Below, in pieces: positions 33,172 through 41,800 of a stretch of DNA of 64,000 nucleotides. The position numbers and the translations under genes were made by a program. This DNA is from a bacterium (GTDB taxonomy: Bacteria; Myxococcota_A; Polyangia; Nannocystales; Nannocystaceae): positions 94,272 to 158,271 of the forward strand of contig JANSYI010000023.1 in NCBI GenBank assembly GCA_024742475.1, read 5' to 3'. The notes beneath the pieces were generated by a model. That model was not told the DNA's origin. It did not search any database and saw only the letters and a program-made list of their open reading frames with translations. The stretch's first letter is position 1; the number at the start of each line of letters is the position of its first letter.

Positions 33172-34958
33172 GCGCCGGCCCCCCGCACGTCGAAGCGCAG
33201 GGCCCACCCCGAGGTATCGGCCACCGCTGGATCGACCGGCACCGCCTCGATGTCGAGCGTACCGACCTCGGTGGCCCGCACGCGCAGACGCACCTCGACC
33301 ACCGTCCCGGCTTCGCCGTCGAGCGTGGTCTGGATCGGAGCGAGCTCGGACACCTCCCGCAGCGGCGCCTTGGTGCCCAGCGCGTCGTGGCGCGTGGGCG
33401 AGCCGAAGAAGCGGAAGGACACCGGCTCACCGAGCACGATGCCGAAGGTCCGCTGGAGTTCGACCTCGCTGCCCTCCTCGAGGCCGAACGGCGCGACGCA
33501 GACCGCGTCCATGCGCGGCGGCACGCCTGGCACCGCCAGCTCGGCCCGCTCGATGCCGATGTAGTACGACTGCGAGAGGCCGCCGCGGATCCGCAGACCC
33601 CCCGAGCGTCGTGCGCGGGCGTAGTACGCCGCGCCGCGGGCCACGGCGAGCTCGGGGTCGACGCCCTCGAGCACGGACGGAGCTCGCCCGCCTTCGGCCG
33701 TGACCCAGGCACCGAGCACCTCGAGCACCTTCTCGCGCACCGAGGGCGCACGGGTGACCCCGCCGTTGAACAACACCGCAGTGGGATGGACGAACGAGTG
33801 CCCCGCGGGATGCTCCTCTCGCGCCCCCCCGAGGAACGCGGCGAGGTGCCGGGTGACCGCCGCGTCGGCGGCGTAGGGCAGCCCCAGCGCGGTCAACCCC
33901 GCGCGCTCGGCCTTCTGCGGGCGTGCGTGCGCGTCGGTCATGGGGAAGAACCCATCGAGCACCATCGACCAGACCTCCGCCTTGGTGAGCGTGGCGCGGA
34001 TCGTCCCTCCGACCAGCTTGCTGCCGCGGCTTGGGATCGACAGGGCAACCTCGTCCTGATCCCCCTGCAGCAGCGTCTCCTTGGCGCCGCGCACAGCGTG
34101 GGTGAGCGCCCGCAGCTGCCACTCGTCGAGGTCCTTGCCCTCGTCTTCGAGCCGCGCCTGGACCACGTAGGCGAGCGCGAGATCCATGTTGTCGCCGCCG
34201 AGCAAGATATGGTCGCCGACGGCGATTCTCTCGAGCGCGAGGCTGCCATCGTGGTCGCACACCTCGATGAGGGAGAAGTCGGTGGTGCCGCCCCCGATGT
34301 CGACGACGAGGATGATGTCCCCCACGGTCACATCGTCGCGCCACGCGTCGCCCCGCTGGGCAACCCAGTCGTACAGCGCAGCCTGCGGCTCCTCGAGGAG
34401 CACGGGGGCCTGCGCGAAACCCGCGAGCTCGGCGGCTTCGGCGGTCAGTTCCCGCGCGACGGCGTCGAACGACGCGGGTACGGTGAGCACGACGTCCTGG
34501 TCTTCGAGCGGGTCGTCGGGGTGGGCTTCGTCCCAGGCCGCCCGCAGGTGCGCCAGGTAGCGCGCCGAGGCCTGCAGCGGCGAGACGCGGGGCACGTCCT
34601 GCGGGGCCTCCACGGGCAGGATCTCCGCCCTGCGGTCGACGCCCGAATGCGAGAGCCAGCTCTTGGCCGAGGCCACCAGGCGCCCCGGCGTGCGCGCGCC
34701 TTGGCTGCGCGCGAAGCTCCCGACCACGTCGCGGGCGCTCGGGTACCACGGCAGCGCGAGGGCGTCCTTGGCGAACTGCGCGGCCGCGGGAAAGAACAGG
34801 AACGAAGGCAGCAGCGCGCGGCCGTCGACCTCACCGGGGGCCACGACCTGCGGGAGGGGAAGTGCTCGAGGCGCGTCGTCCCCTTCGGCGTCAGCGGTGG
34901 CCAACGCGCAGTGGGTCGTCCCCAGATCGATGCCGACGCACAAGCGCGGCGCGCTCAC
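33168..34958 (-). CDS. Hsp70-family protein, shorter partner
   Basis: A 596-residue DnaK-like protein with GTG start at 34958. Motifs: GIDLGTTHCALATAD, DIGGGTTDFSL and VLFNGGV in the ATPase domain (about 1-455), and a beta-sandwich substrate region (about 465-596) with no helical lid. It shares many segments with the downstream Hsp70 (VASAKSWLSHSGVDRRAEIL versus a close variant), so the pair arose by duplication. Both ends overlap neighbours by 4 bases (GTGA upstream, ATGA downstream), so the three products are probably made in fixed ratio. They may form a heteromeric chaperone; this is inference. Confidence 0.93.
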   Translation of the reverse strand: MSAPRLCVGIDLGTTHCALATADAEGDDAPRALPLPQVVAPGEVDGRALLPSFLFFPAAAQFAKDALALPWYPSARDVVGSFARSQGARTPGRLVASAKSWLSHSGVDRRAEILPVEAPQDVPRVSPLQASARYLAHLRAAWDEAHPDDPLEDQDVVLTVPASFDAVARELTAEAAELAGFAQAPVLLEEPQAALYDWVAQRGDAWRDDVTVGDIILVVDIGGGTTDFSLIEVCDHDGSLALERIAVGDHILLGGDNMDLALAYVVQARLEDEGKDLDEWQLRALTHAVRGAKETLLQGDQDEVALSIPSRGSKLVGGTIRATLTKAEVWSMVLDGFFPMTDAHARPQKAERAGLTALGLPYAADAAVTRHLAAFLGGAREEHPAGHSFVHPTAVLFNGGVTRAPSVREKVLEVLGAWVTAEGGRAPSVLEGVDPELAVARGAAYYARARRSGGLRIRGGLSQSYYIGIERAELAVPGVPPRMDAVCVAPFGLEEGSEVELQRTFGIVLGEPVSFRFFGSPTRHDALGTKAPLREVSELAPIQTTLDGEAGTVVEVRLRVRATEVGTLDIEAVPVDPAVADTSGWALRFDVRGAGA

Positions 34959-35497
34959 AGCTCGACCTCGGCCGGGGCGATGACCGTGGGATCGTGCGCA
35001 TCGGAGAGCGTGGGTAGCTTGAAGCTGGCGGCCTGCCAGCCGTGATGCGCGAGCGTGCCCTTGTACGGCGGCTCGCCCTTGACGTTGCCGGTGACGCGAT
35101 GCCGCACGGCGTCGAAGCCCTCGGGGAGCTCGACCGTGTCGCCTTCGTCCTCGGTGCGAACGGCCTCGAACTCGACGTAGTCGCGCAAGCCCTTGCGACA
35201 GCCCTCGTGCACGACCCTGGCCGCCGCGCCGATGTCTGCGTCGGAGGCTCCCGAGAGGTCCTCCTGCACGAAGTCGACGAAGCGGCCCTCGCGCTGCAGG
35301 ATCGCGAGCAGCTGCAGCGCCGGCGCCAGGTCTCGCTCGGCGTCCTTTTCTTCGACGTCGCGGGCGGGCGCCAACGCGGGCTCGGGCACCCCCGACTCCG
35401 CGGCCTGAACCTTGGCCGCGAAGACACCGTCGAAGAGGACCTTCCACGGGAGGATGAACGAGAGCCAGAGACGAGCGCCAAAGCCGAGCGGTTCCAT
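34955..35497 (-). CDS. DUF2760 protein of Hsp70 operon
   Basis: 180 residues starting MEPLGFGARLWLSFILPWKVLFDG. One N-terminal hydrophobic segment could be an anchor. A helical region follows (ALQLLAILQREGRFVDFVQEDL), then a small beta domain (FDAVRHRVTGNVKGEPPYKG, GWQAASFKLP). This pattern matches DUF2760, whose genes are, as I recall, commonly linked to atypical Hsp70 genes. It is first in the operon and may anchor or regulate the two Hsp70s. I chose ATG 35497, since the frame upstream to 35641 lacks homology. Function is unknown. Confidence 0.85.
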   Translation of the reverse strand: MEPLGFGARLWLSFILPWKVLFDGVFAAKVQAAESGVPEPALAPARDVEEKDAERDLAPALQLLAILQREGRFVDFVQEDLSGASDADIGAAARVVHEGCRKGLRDYVEFEAVRTEDEGDTVELPEGFDAVRHRVTGNVKGEPPYKGTLAHHGWQAASFKLPTLSDAHDPTVIAPAEVEL

Positions 35498-35585
35498 GGG
35501 GTCTGCCTGCCGCGCGCAGGCGCGGGACGCCGAAATGCCACCTGCAACGCCGCATTGCAAGGACGCCCGGCGTGCCAGCGGACGC

Positions 35586-36344
35586 TCACCGACGCCGCTG
35601 AACCCCGGCCCACGGAGGCGGCGACGAGCCGGCGTGGTCACGACGCTGGCCCGGCGGCGTGGGGGGCTGCGGGAAACCGCGCAGCCTGGGGTCGAGGGCG
35701 CATCGCAGCGCGGCGTCGACCCAGCGCTCGGGCACCGGACCCGGCCCCTGCGCGCGCACGCGGGCCCTCACGCCGCGCAAGAGGCCCGCGACCGTCGGGG
35801 CGGTGGCGTGAAGCCACGGAGCGCGAAGCGCCGCGCGGACCGGTGACAGCCAGGGGCCGCGGTCCAGGCCCTCGCCGGGGAGCGGCATGGGCTGCCAGCA
35901 CCCGCCCCGCCCCCACGTCAGCGCGCGATGCACCCTAGGGAGCACCCACGGATCGGCGGCACCGCCGAGCAGGTCACGCGCGGTCGACCAGCCGGGCAGC
36001 GGCGCGACCGGGTCGGGCGCGGCCGCGTCGCCGAGGCCATGCACGTGCCGTGAGACCACGCCCACCCGCGGCGCTGCGACCTCGCGCGCGTGCACGTCGA
36101 GCGAGGGCCACCCGAGCCCCCGACGCGTGGGCGAGAGCACCTGCTCCATGGTGCGGCGCGCGTGCTCGACCGAGGGGACCCGCCCCAGCCAGACGACGCT
36201 GCGGGTGCGAAGCGTCGCCGCGACCGTCCACGGAAGCGACCTGCGCAGCCGCTGCCACAGCGCCGCCGCCGGAGGTCCGGCGCCGAGCACCGACGCGGTG
36301 TGAAGCCGAGCCTGAACGAGCACGATGAGCATGACCCCGCGCAT
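35586..36344 (-). CDS. Hypothetical protein, possible
   Basis: A 252-residue frame beginning MRGVMLIVLVQARLHTASVLG. The N-terminus could be a weak signal or anchor. The middle (WTVAATLRTRSVVWLGRVPS, GVVSRHVHGLGDAAAPD) has a plausible hydrophobic pattern, but the last 50 residues are Pro/Arg-rich and look like low-constraint sequence. No family is recognised. It fills an otherwise empty 760-base stretch between the DUF2760 operon and an exported protein on the same strand. Overlapping alternative frames exist, as expected at this GC content, so coding status is only moderately likely. Confidence 0.45.
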   Translation of the reverse strand: MRGVMLIVLVQARLHTASVLGAGPPAAALWQRLRRSLPWTVAATLRTRSVVWLGRVPSVEHARRTMEQVLSPTRRGLGWPSLDVHAREVAAPRVGVVSRHVHGLGDAAAPDPVAPLPGWSTARDLLGGAADPWVLPRVHRALTWGRGGCWQPMPLPGEGLDRGPWLSPVRAALRAPWLHATAPTVAGLLRGVRARVRAQGPGPVPERWVDAALRCALDPRLRGFPQPPTPPGQRRDHAGSSPPPWAGVQRRR

Positions 36345-36440
36345 CGCAAGCCCCGGGCCAACCGCCCCGCCCACGATCTACACGCCCGGGCGCCACGCGG
36401 TGGCCCACCTGCGGGCCACTGGACGGGCCACCGGCCCCGC

Positions 36441-37046
36441 TCAGAATCCGAAGCGGACCCGGGCGAGGCCCTGGGTGTAGCGCGGGAGCGCGTCGAGGCC
36501 CCGCGCGCCGCGATGGCACAGCTCGACGCCAAGATGCACCCGCGCGTGCGGGCGCGCCTCGAGCTGCACCCGGGCCCGCGGGCTCAGCCGCATCGAGGCC
36601 GTCGCGGCATCGGTCGTCCCCTTCGCATCGAGCCTCGCCATGCCCTCGGCGAACATGCGCACGACGCCGAAGCTCAGCTCGGTCCGCACGCCCAGGTCGG
36701 TCCGCACGGCCGGCGCCTCCGCGCGTCCGGGCACCAGGCCCCCCGCCGAACCGACCGTCCCCGCGTCGGTCGCGACCCAGCGAAGCCGCTCGCCGGCCGC
36801 GTCGAGGAGAGCGTCTTGCGCAGGGTCGAGCAGCCGGAACACCGGCCGCGAGGGCTTGGGCGGCTTGGCCCAAGCGACCGCGGGGCGTAGGGTCCGGCGG
36901 CCGTCCGCGCCGATACGCGCCCCCCGAAGCACGGTCGGTGAGGGCACCCCGGTCGCGGCGCAGCGCTCCTGCTCCGCCCGAATGGGTGCCTTGGGCGCGG
37001 GGTCGCCGGCGAAGAACGCGAAGAGTGCGAGGGCTGCCGCACACAT
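36441..37046 (-). CDS. Small exported protein with outer-membrane-like C-terminus
   Basis: 201 residues. The signal peptide is MCAAALALFAFFAGDP. The mature part is rich in alternating beta-strand patterns (TDLGVRTELSFGVVRMFAEG, RARVQLEARPHARVHLGVEL) and ends in ARVRFGF, with the terminal Phe typical of beta-barrel assembly signals. A small outer-membrane barrel or autotransporter-like fragment is possible. A TACATT -10-like element ends 7 bases before the ATG at 37046, which supports both the start and leaderless transcription. It precedes the mnmC1-like gene by 25 bases on the minus strand only in the reverse sense, so operon membership is unclear. Confidence 0.68.
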   Translation of the reverse strand: MCAAALALFAFFAGDPAPKAPIRAEQERCAATGVPSPTVLRGARIGADGRRTLRPAVAWAKPPKPSRPVFRLLDPAQDALLDAAGERLRWVATDAGTVGSAGGLVPGRAEAPAVRTDLGVRTELSFGVVRMFAEGMARLDAKGTTDAATASMRLSPRARVQLEARPHARVHLGVELCHRGARGLDALPRYTQGLARVRFGF

Positions 37047-37053
37047 GTCGGCC

Positions 37054-37059
37054 AATGTA
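37054..37059 (-). promoter_or_regulatory. -10-like TACATT before exported protein gene
   Basis: TACATT on the minus strand ends 7 bases before ATG 37046, inside the short gap after the oxidoreductase stop at 37072. It suggests an independent leaderless transcript. Confidence 0.35.
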
Positions 37060-37071
37060 GGCCAGCTGTAT

Positions 37072-38067
37072 TCATCCTGCAACCGTCTCGGTCTTGGGCG
37101 CGAGCAGCCTGCGCGCGGACCACGGGCCCCAAAGGCAGCCTTGGCTGCCGAACGCGCACATCGACCACAGGCCGGGTGCGTGCTCGCGCACCCACGGCGT
37201 CCGCGTCTGGGTATCGACGAGCCGGGTCCCCGTCCATCGATGCGCATCCTGCAGGCGAGGCAGCGGCGCCCCGACCTCGCGCAGCCTGGCGTCGATCTCG
37301 GCGAGCGCCCGTCGCGGACATCGGGGGTCGCCCTCGAGCATCCGATAGGTCGCGCCCCAGGCGAGGCGACCGGCGGCGCCGCTGGCATGGCCTCCGTGGA
37401 TCAGGAACGGCCCGTCGAGGTCACCGTGCGCCCACGCCAGCGTGCCCTCTGCCCGCGCGAGGCCACCGACGTCGGCGAATCGGCGCAGCAGCGGCAGCGC
37501 GCCGACACCCGCCGCGACGACCACCCGCGAGGCGGTCTGGGAATCGCCGCCGATGAGCGACACCCGCCACGACGACCCATCGCATCGGAGGCCCACGACC
37601 TCGCCCTCGAGCCAGTCGACCCCCCGCGCGCGCTGTAGCGTGCGCTCCGCCGCCAGCAGCCTCTGGAGGTCGACCGCGAGCACCGGCCCGTACTCGACGA
37701 AGCGATCCGAGCTCGGCGGGACGACGTGCGCGAACATCCGCCGCGCAAGCGCCTCGACCTTGGGCCACGACGCGAGCAGTCGGTCGCCGGGTTTGGTCGA
37801 GGGGAGGTGCCGGCGGACCACCTCCTCGCGCACGAACGAAGCCCGCGCGAGAAACCACGCCCGCGAGGCCCCCCACGCCGCCTCCACGTTCGGGCGCGGC
37901 GCGAACGAGCCCCCGACGAACGGGTGCACGATGGCGCACGGTGCATCGGATGCACGACGCTCGGCGCGATCGATGACCCGCACGGCATGACCGCGCGCGT
38001 GCAGGACCTCGGCGGCCAACACCCCCGCGAGCCCGCCCCCCACGACGACCACGTCAGCGGGGGGCAT
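37072..38067 (-). CDS. MnmC oxidoreductase domain as a separate protein
   Basis: A 331-residue FAD-dependent oxidoreductase. The dinucleotide motif VVVGGGLAGVLAAE is at the N-terminus, with GSFAPRPN and a second nucleotide-contact region VVVAAGVGALPL. The C-terminal half has WGATYRMLEGDP and LWSMCAFGSQGCLWGP. This matches the C-terminal half of E. coli MnmC (MnmC1), which converts cmnm5U34 to nm5U34 in tRNA. The start overlaps the end of the MnmD-like gene by 14 bases. In E. coli both activities are in one polypeptide, while here they are two coupled genes. A generic glycine-oxidase-type protein is the main alternative. Confidence 0.82.
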   Translation of the reverse strand: MPPADVVVVGGGLAGVLAAEVLHARGHAVRVIDRAERRASDAPCAIVHPFVGGSFAPRPNVEAAWGASRAWFLARASFVREEVVRRHLPSTKPGDRLLASWPKVEALARRMFAHVVPPSSDRFVEYGPVLAVDLQRLLAAERTLQRARGVDWLEGEVVGLRCDGSSWRVSLIGGDSQTASRVVVAAGVGALPLLRRFADVGGLARAEGTLAWAHGDLDGPFLIHGGHASGAAGRLAWGATYRMLEGDPRCPRRALAEIDARLREVGAPLPRLQDAHRWTGTRLVDTQTRTPWVREHAPGLWSMCAFGSQGCLWGPWSARRLLAPKTETVAG

Positions 38068-38746
38068 TGCGGACCTTCACCGAGCCGAGCCGCTCGGGCG
38101 TGTGCGCGGCGATCGTGAACTCGCGCTTGCCCTCGATGGGGCCGGGCACGGTGGCCACGAACAGCCCGGCCGCGGCGAGGTTGCGACGCACCCAACCGGC
38201 CGCACTGTAGGTCACGGCGCGTCCGCCCGGGGCCAGCGCGCGCGCGACCACCTTCGCCACGTCCACGCTCCAGCTCTCCGGCTCCGCGTCGGGCCCAAAG
38301 GGATCGAGCCACACCGCGTCGAACACACCCTGGGGCGCGTGCGCCTCGAACTCGCCCGGATGCAGGGTCAGCGAGACCCCATGGGCGGCGGCGTGCCCGT
38401 GCGCTGCTGCGGCGACCGCGAGCGCGTGGGCCTGCGCGTCGAACACGGGCAGCAGCGCCGAGGGCACCGGGGATCGCTCGACGGCGTGCACGTCGAGGGA
38501 GTCGATGCCGCCGGCGCGCGCGGCCACGACGAGCGCCGCGAAGTTGGTGCCCACGCCAAAGCCGAGCTCGAGCACGCGGACGTGGGCGCGACCGCGGAGG
38601 TCGGCGCCGGCGACGAAGACGTGTGCAGACTCGCGTAGCGCCCCGCGGTCCGAGCGATAGGTCCAACCGGTGTCCACGCGCTGGAGCGTCGGCGAACCGT
38701 CGCCCGTGGTGAGCACGCGCAGCGTCTCGGGCTCGAGCGCGGTCAT
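38054..38746 (-). CDS. mnmD: tRNA 5-aminomethyluridine methyltransferase (MnmD/MnmC2-like)
   Basis: A 230-residue SAM-dependent methyltransferase. LELGFGVGTNFAAL is motif I, VERSPVPSALLPVF lies in the motif II area, and VWLDPFGPDAEPESW is the DxFxP-type signature of the MnmC N-terminal (DUF752) family. GGRAVTYSAAGWVRRNL follows. It methylates nm5U34 to mnm5U34 in tRNAs reading NNA/NNG codons, such as Glu-UUC and Lys-UUU. I chose ATG 38746 rather than 38767. A 14-base overlap couples it to the oxidoreductase gene, so this is a split mnmC. The signature gives good confidence in family and reaction. Confidence 0.88.
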   Translation of the reverse strand: MTALEPETLRVLTTGDGSPTLQRVDTGWTYRSDRGALRESAHVFVAGADLRGRAHVRVLELGFGVGTNFAALVVAARAGGIDSLDVHAVERSPVPSALLPVFDAQAHALAVAAAAHGHAAAHGVSLTLHPGEFEAHAPQGVFDAVWLDPFGPDAEPESWSVDVAKVVARALAPGGRAVTYSAAGWVRRNLAAAGLFVATVPGPIEGKREFTIAAHTPERLGSVKVRNAPR

Positions 38747-38873
38747 CGAATCCGCGCACGGTAGCAAACTCGGGCGCGCGCAGCACGGTGACGACTCGGT
38801 GACAGCCTCCCGCGCCGCTTGACACCGCCGGGGTCCACCCCGAGGCTGCGTCCCCTAGGAGGGCGCCTCGCCC

Positions 38874-41800
38874 ATGCTTCGTCGCTTCGTTGCCATCACC
38901 ACTACGCTTCTCGCCGTCACCGCGGGCCCCATCGGCTGCGGAGACGACACCACCAGCGCCTCCGGCGGGTCCACAGGTACCGACACCGACGACCCGACCG
39001 CCGACCCTTCGACGGACACGACCACGGTCGACCCGACGATGGACACCGACGGGACGACGTCGGTCGACCCCGACACCGGGTCGTCGACCGACGATTCGGA
39101 CACGGACACCAGCGACACGGGCGAAGACCCCCCCGAGCCCCCCGAGGGCGAGGTCGTCGACTGCCGCAACGACATCCCCGTTGCGCCCGCCGGCGAGGTC
39201 TGTGACGTCACCGCCGGAAGCGGCAACGCGACGCTGATCCGCGGCACCGTGCTCTCGGGCCAGACGATCTACGAGACCGGTACGCTGCTGGTCGAGGACG
39301 GCCGCATCAGCTGTGTGGGCTGCGACTGCGCCGAAGAGGCACCGGCGGACGCTGCGGTGCTCGACTGTGCCCAGGGCGTCGTCTCGCCCGGCCTCATCAA
39401 CCCGCACGATCACATCACCTTCTCGCTCTCGCAGCCTCAGCCCCACGGGGACGAGCGCTACGACCACCGTCACGAGTGGCGGCTGGGCCTTGGCGACTCG
39501 ACCGAAATCGACACCTACCCCGGCTCGAACAACTCGACCGAAGGTGTCCTGTACGGCGAGCTGCGGATGCTCTTCGGCGCCGCGACGAGCGTCTCGGGTT
39601 CGGGCTCCGCCTCGGGCCTGATTCGCAACCTCGACCGCGGGGAGGACACCGAAGGGCTCGCCGGCGTCGACGTCGACTACGCCACCTTCCCCTTGGGAGA
39701 CAGCGACGGCACCCTCCTCTCGCAGGGGTGCGACTACCCCTTCATCGAGAACGAGTCGGCGCTGAACGCCTCGGTCTACATGCCCCACGTCTCCGAGGGC
39801 ATCAACGACGAGGCCAACAACGAGTTCGCCTGCCTCTCGGGCCAGCCCGGCAACGATCTCATCGCCGGCAACACGGCGGTCATTCACGGCATCGGCGTCC
39901 GCCCCAGCGACATCGCCGAGATGGCCGAGGTCGGGGCCAAGCTCGTCTGGTCCCCGCGCTCGAACATCGACCTGTACGGCATCACCGCCGACGTGCTCGC
40001 CTACCACCACCAGGGCGTGGGCATCGCGCTGGGCACCGACTGGTCAGCCTCCGGCTCGATGAACGTCATGCGCGAGCTGGCGTGCGCGGCCTACCTCAAC
40101 GACAACCACCTCGGTGAGGCCTTCTCCGACTACGAGCTGTGGATGATGTCCACGTACTGGGCCGCCGCCTCGCAGGGTGCCGGCAGCCAGATCGGCCTGC
40201 TCGCCGAGGGGTTCATCGCCGACGTCGCCATCTTCGACGGCAGCGAGAACGCCCACTACCGCGCCATCATCGACGGGGAGCCCAGCGGCGTGCAGCTGGT
40301 CATGCGCGGCGGCGACCCGCTGTTCGGTGACGACACCATCATCGAGGGCCTCGTCTCCGCCGACGACCTCGCCGGCTGCGAGGTGCTGGAGATGTGCGGC
40401 GAGGACAAGCGGGTGTGCGTTCAGCTCGACACCGGCCTCTCGCTCGCCCAGATCACCGGGGCGGTCAACCCCGACAGCTACGACTTGTTCGCCTGCGGCC
40501 AGCCGGACCTCGAGCCCAGCTGCGACCCCTTCCGACCGATGGAGTTCCCCGCCCGCGACGGCGTGACCGACTCCGATGCCGACGGCATCCCCGACGCGGA
40601 CGACAACTGCCCATCCATCTTCAACCCGCTGCGCCCCATGGACGCCGGCAGCCAGGCCGACGAGGACCAAGACGGCATCGGCGACGCGTGTGACCTGTGC
40701 GCGCTCGACCCCGACAACGGCTGCGAGATCCCCGACCCCCTCGACGCCGACGGGGATGGCGTGGGCGCGACCGAGGACAACTGCCCGGCCGACGCGAACC
40801 CAGGTCAAGAAGACATGGACGCCGACGGCGTGGGCGATGTCTGTGACGTCTGCCCCAACGTGCCCAACCCGGGCAACGGCGCGTGCCCGGCGAGCATCTA
40901 CGAGGTCAAGGACGGCACGCTGCCCGAGGGCACCGCCGTCTTGCTGCAGGACAAGGTCGTCACCGCGGCCGCACCAGGCTTCGGATTCTTCATTCAGACC
41001 CACCCCGACGATGACGACTACGTCGACGTCGACTACAGCGCGGCGTTCGTCTACGTCGGCGGCGGCTTCACGGCCGAGGCCGGCGACCGCGTGACGATCA
41101 GCGGCAACGTCCAGAACTTCTTCGGCCAGACCCAAGTCGTCCTCTCCGGCGGCGTCACCATCGAGTCGGTCGACAACCCCCTGCCCGATCCCGAGCCGGC
41201 CACCGTGGCCGACGTCGTCGAAGGTGGGAGCCGTCAGGAGCAGCTCGAGGCCGCGCTCGTGACGATCGCCGACCTCGACGTCACCGACGTCATGCCCGCC
41301 GTGGGCCCTGGGGACATGAACCCCGGCGGCGAGTTCGAGGTCGACGGCGGCCTTCGTGTCGACAACCTCTTCTACACGCTCGACCCCTTCCCCACCGTGG
41401 GGCAGAACTTCCCGCAGCTGTCGGGGGTGCTCCGCTGGGCGAACAGCTACAGCAAGCTCGAGCCGCGCGGGCCGCAGGATCTTCCGGTCGCGCTGGCTTC
41501 GTTCGGCCCCGATGGGTTCATCGAGGTCGGGGTCACCGACATCCCCATCCCCGGGCTCACCGTCCAGCTCACCACGACCGCCACGGCGGACACCGACATC
41601 GCCCTGACCTACGAGGACACGGGCATCGTCGATGGGCCGGCGAGCGTCACGGTGCCGATGGGCAGCGACAGCGTGGACGTGTCCCTGACCGGCGTGGCCA
41701 GCGGCACGGCGAGCGTCACCGCCAGCTTTGGCGGCAACGACGTGGACGCCATCATCACCGCCTACGCGGACGCGGACGCCCGGATCCCGACGCTGACGCC

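Noticed and set aside
35498..35585. TGCAA-N7-TTGCA inverted repeat upstream of the DUF2760/Hsp70 operon as a CIRCE-type heat-shock operator
   Set aside because: The arms are only 5 bases and do not match TTAGCACTC-N9-GAGTGCTAA; I could not support a heat-shock operator.
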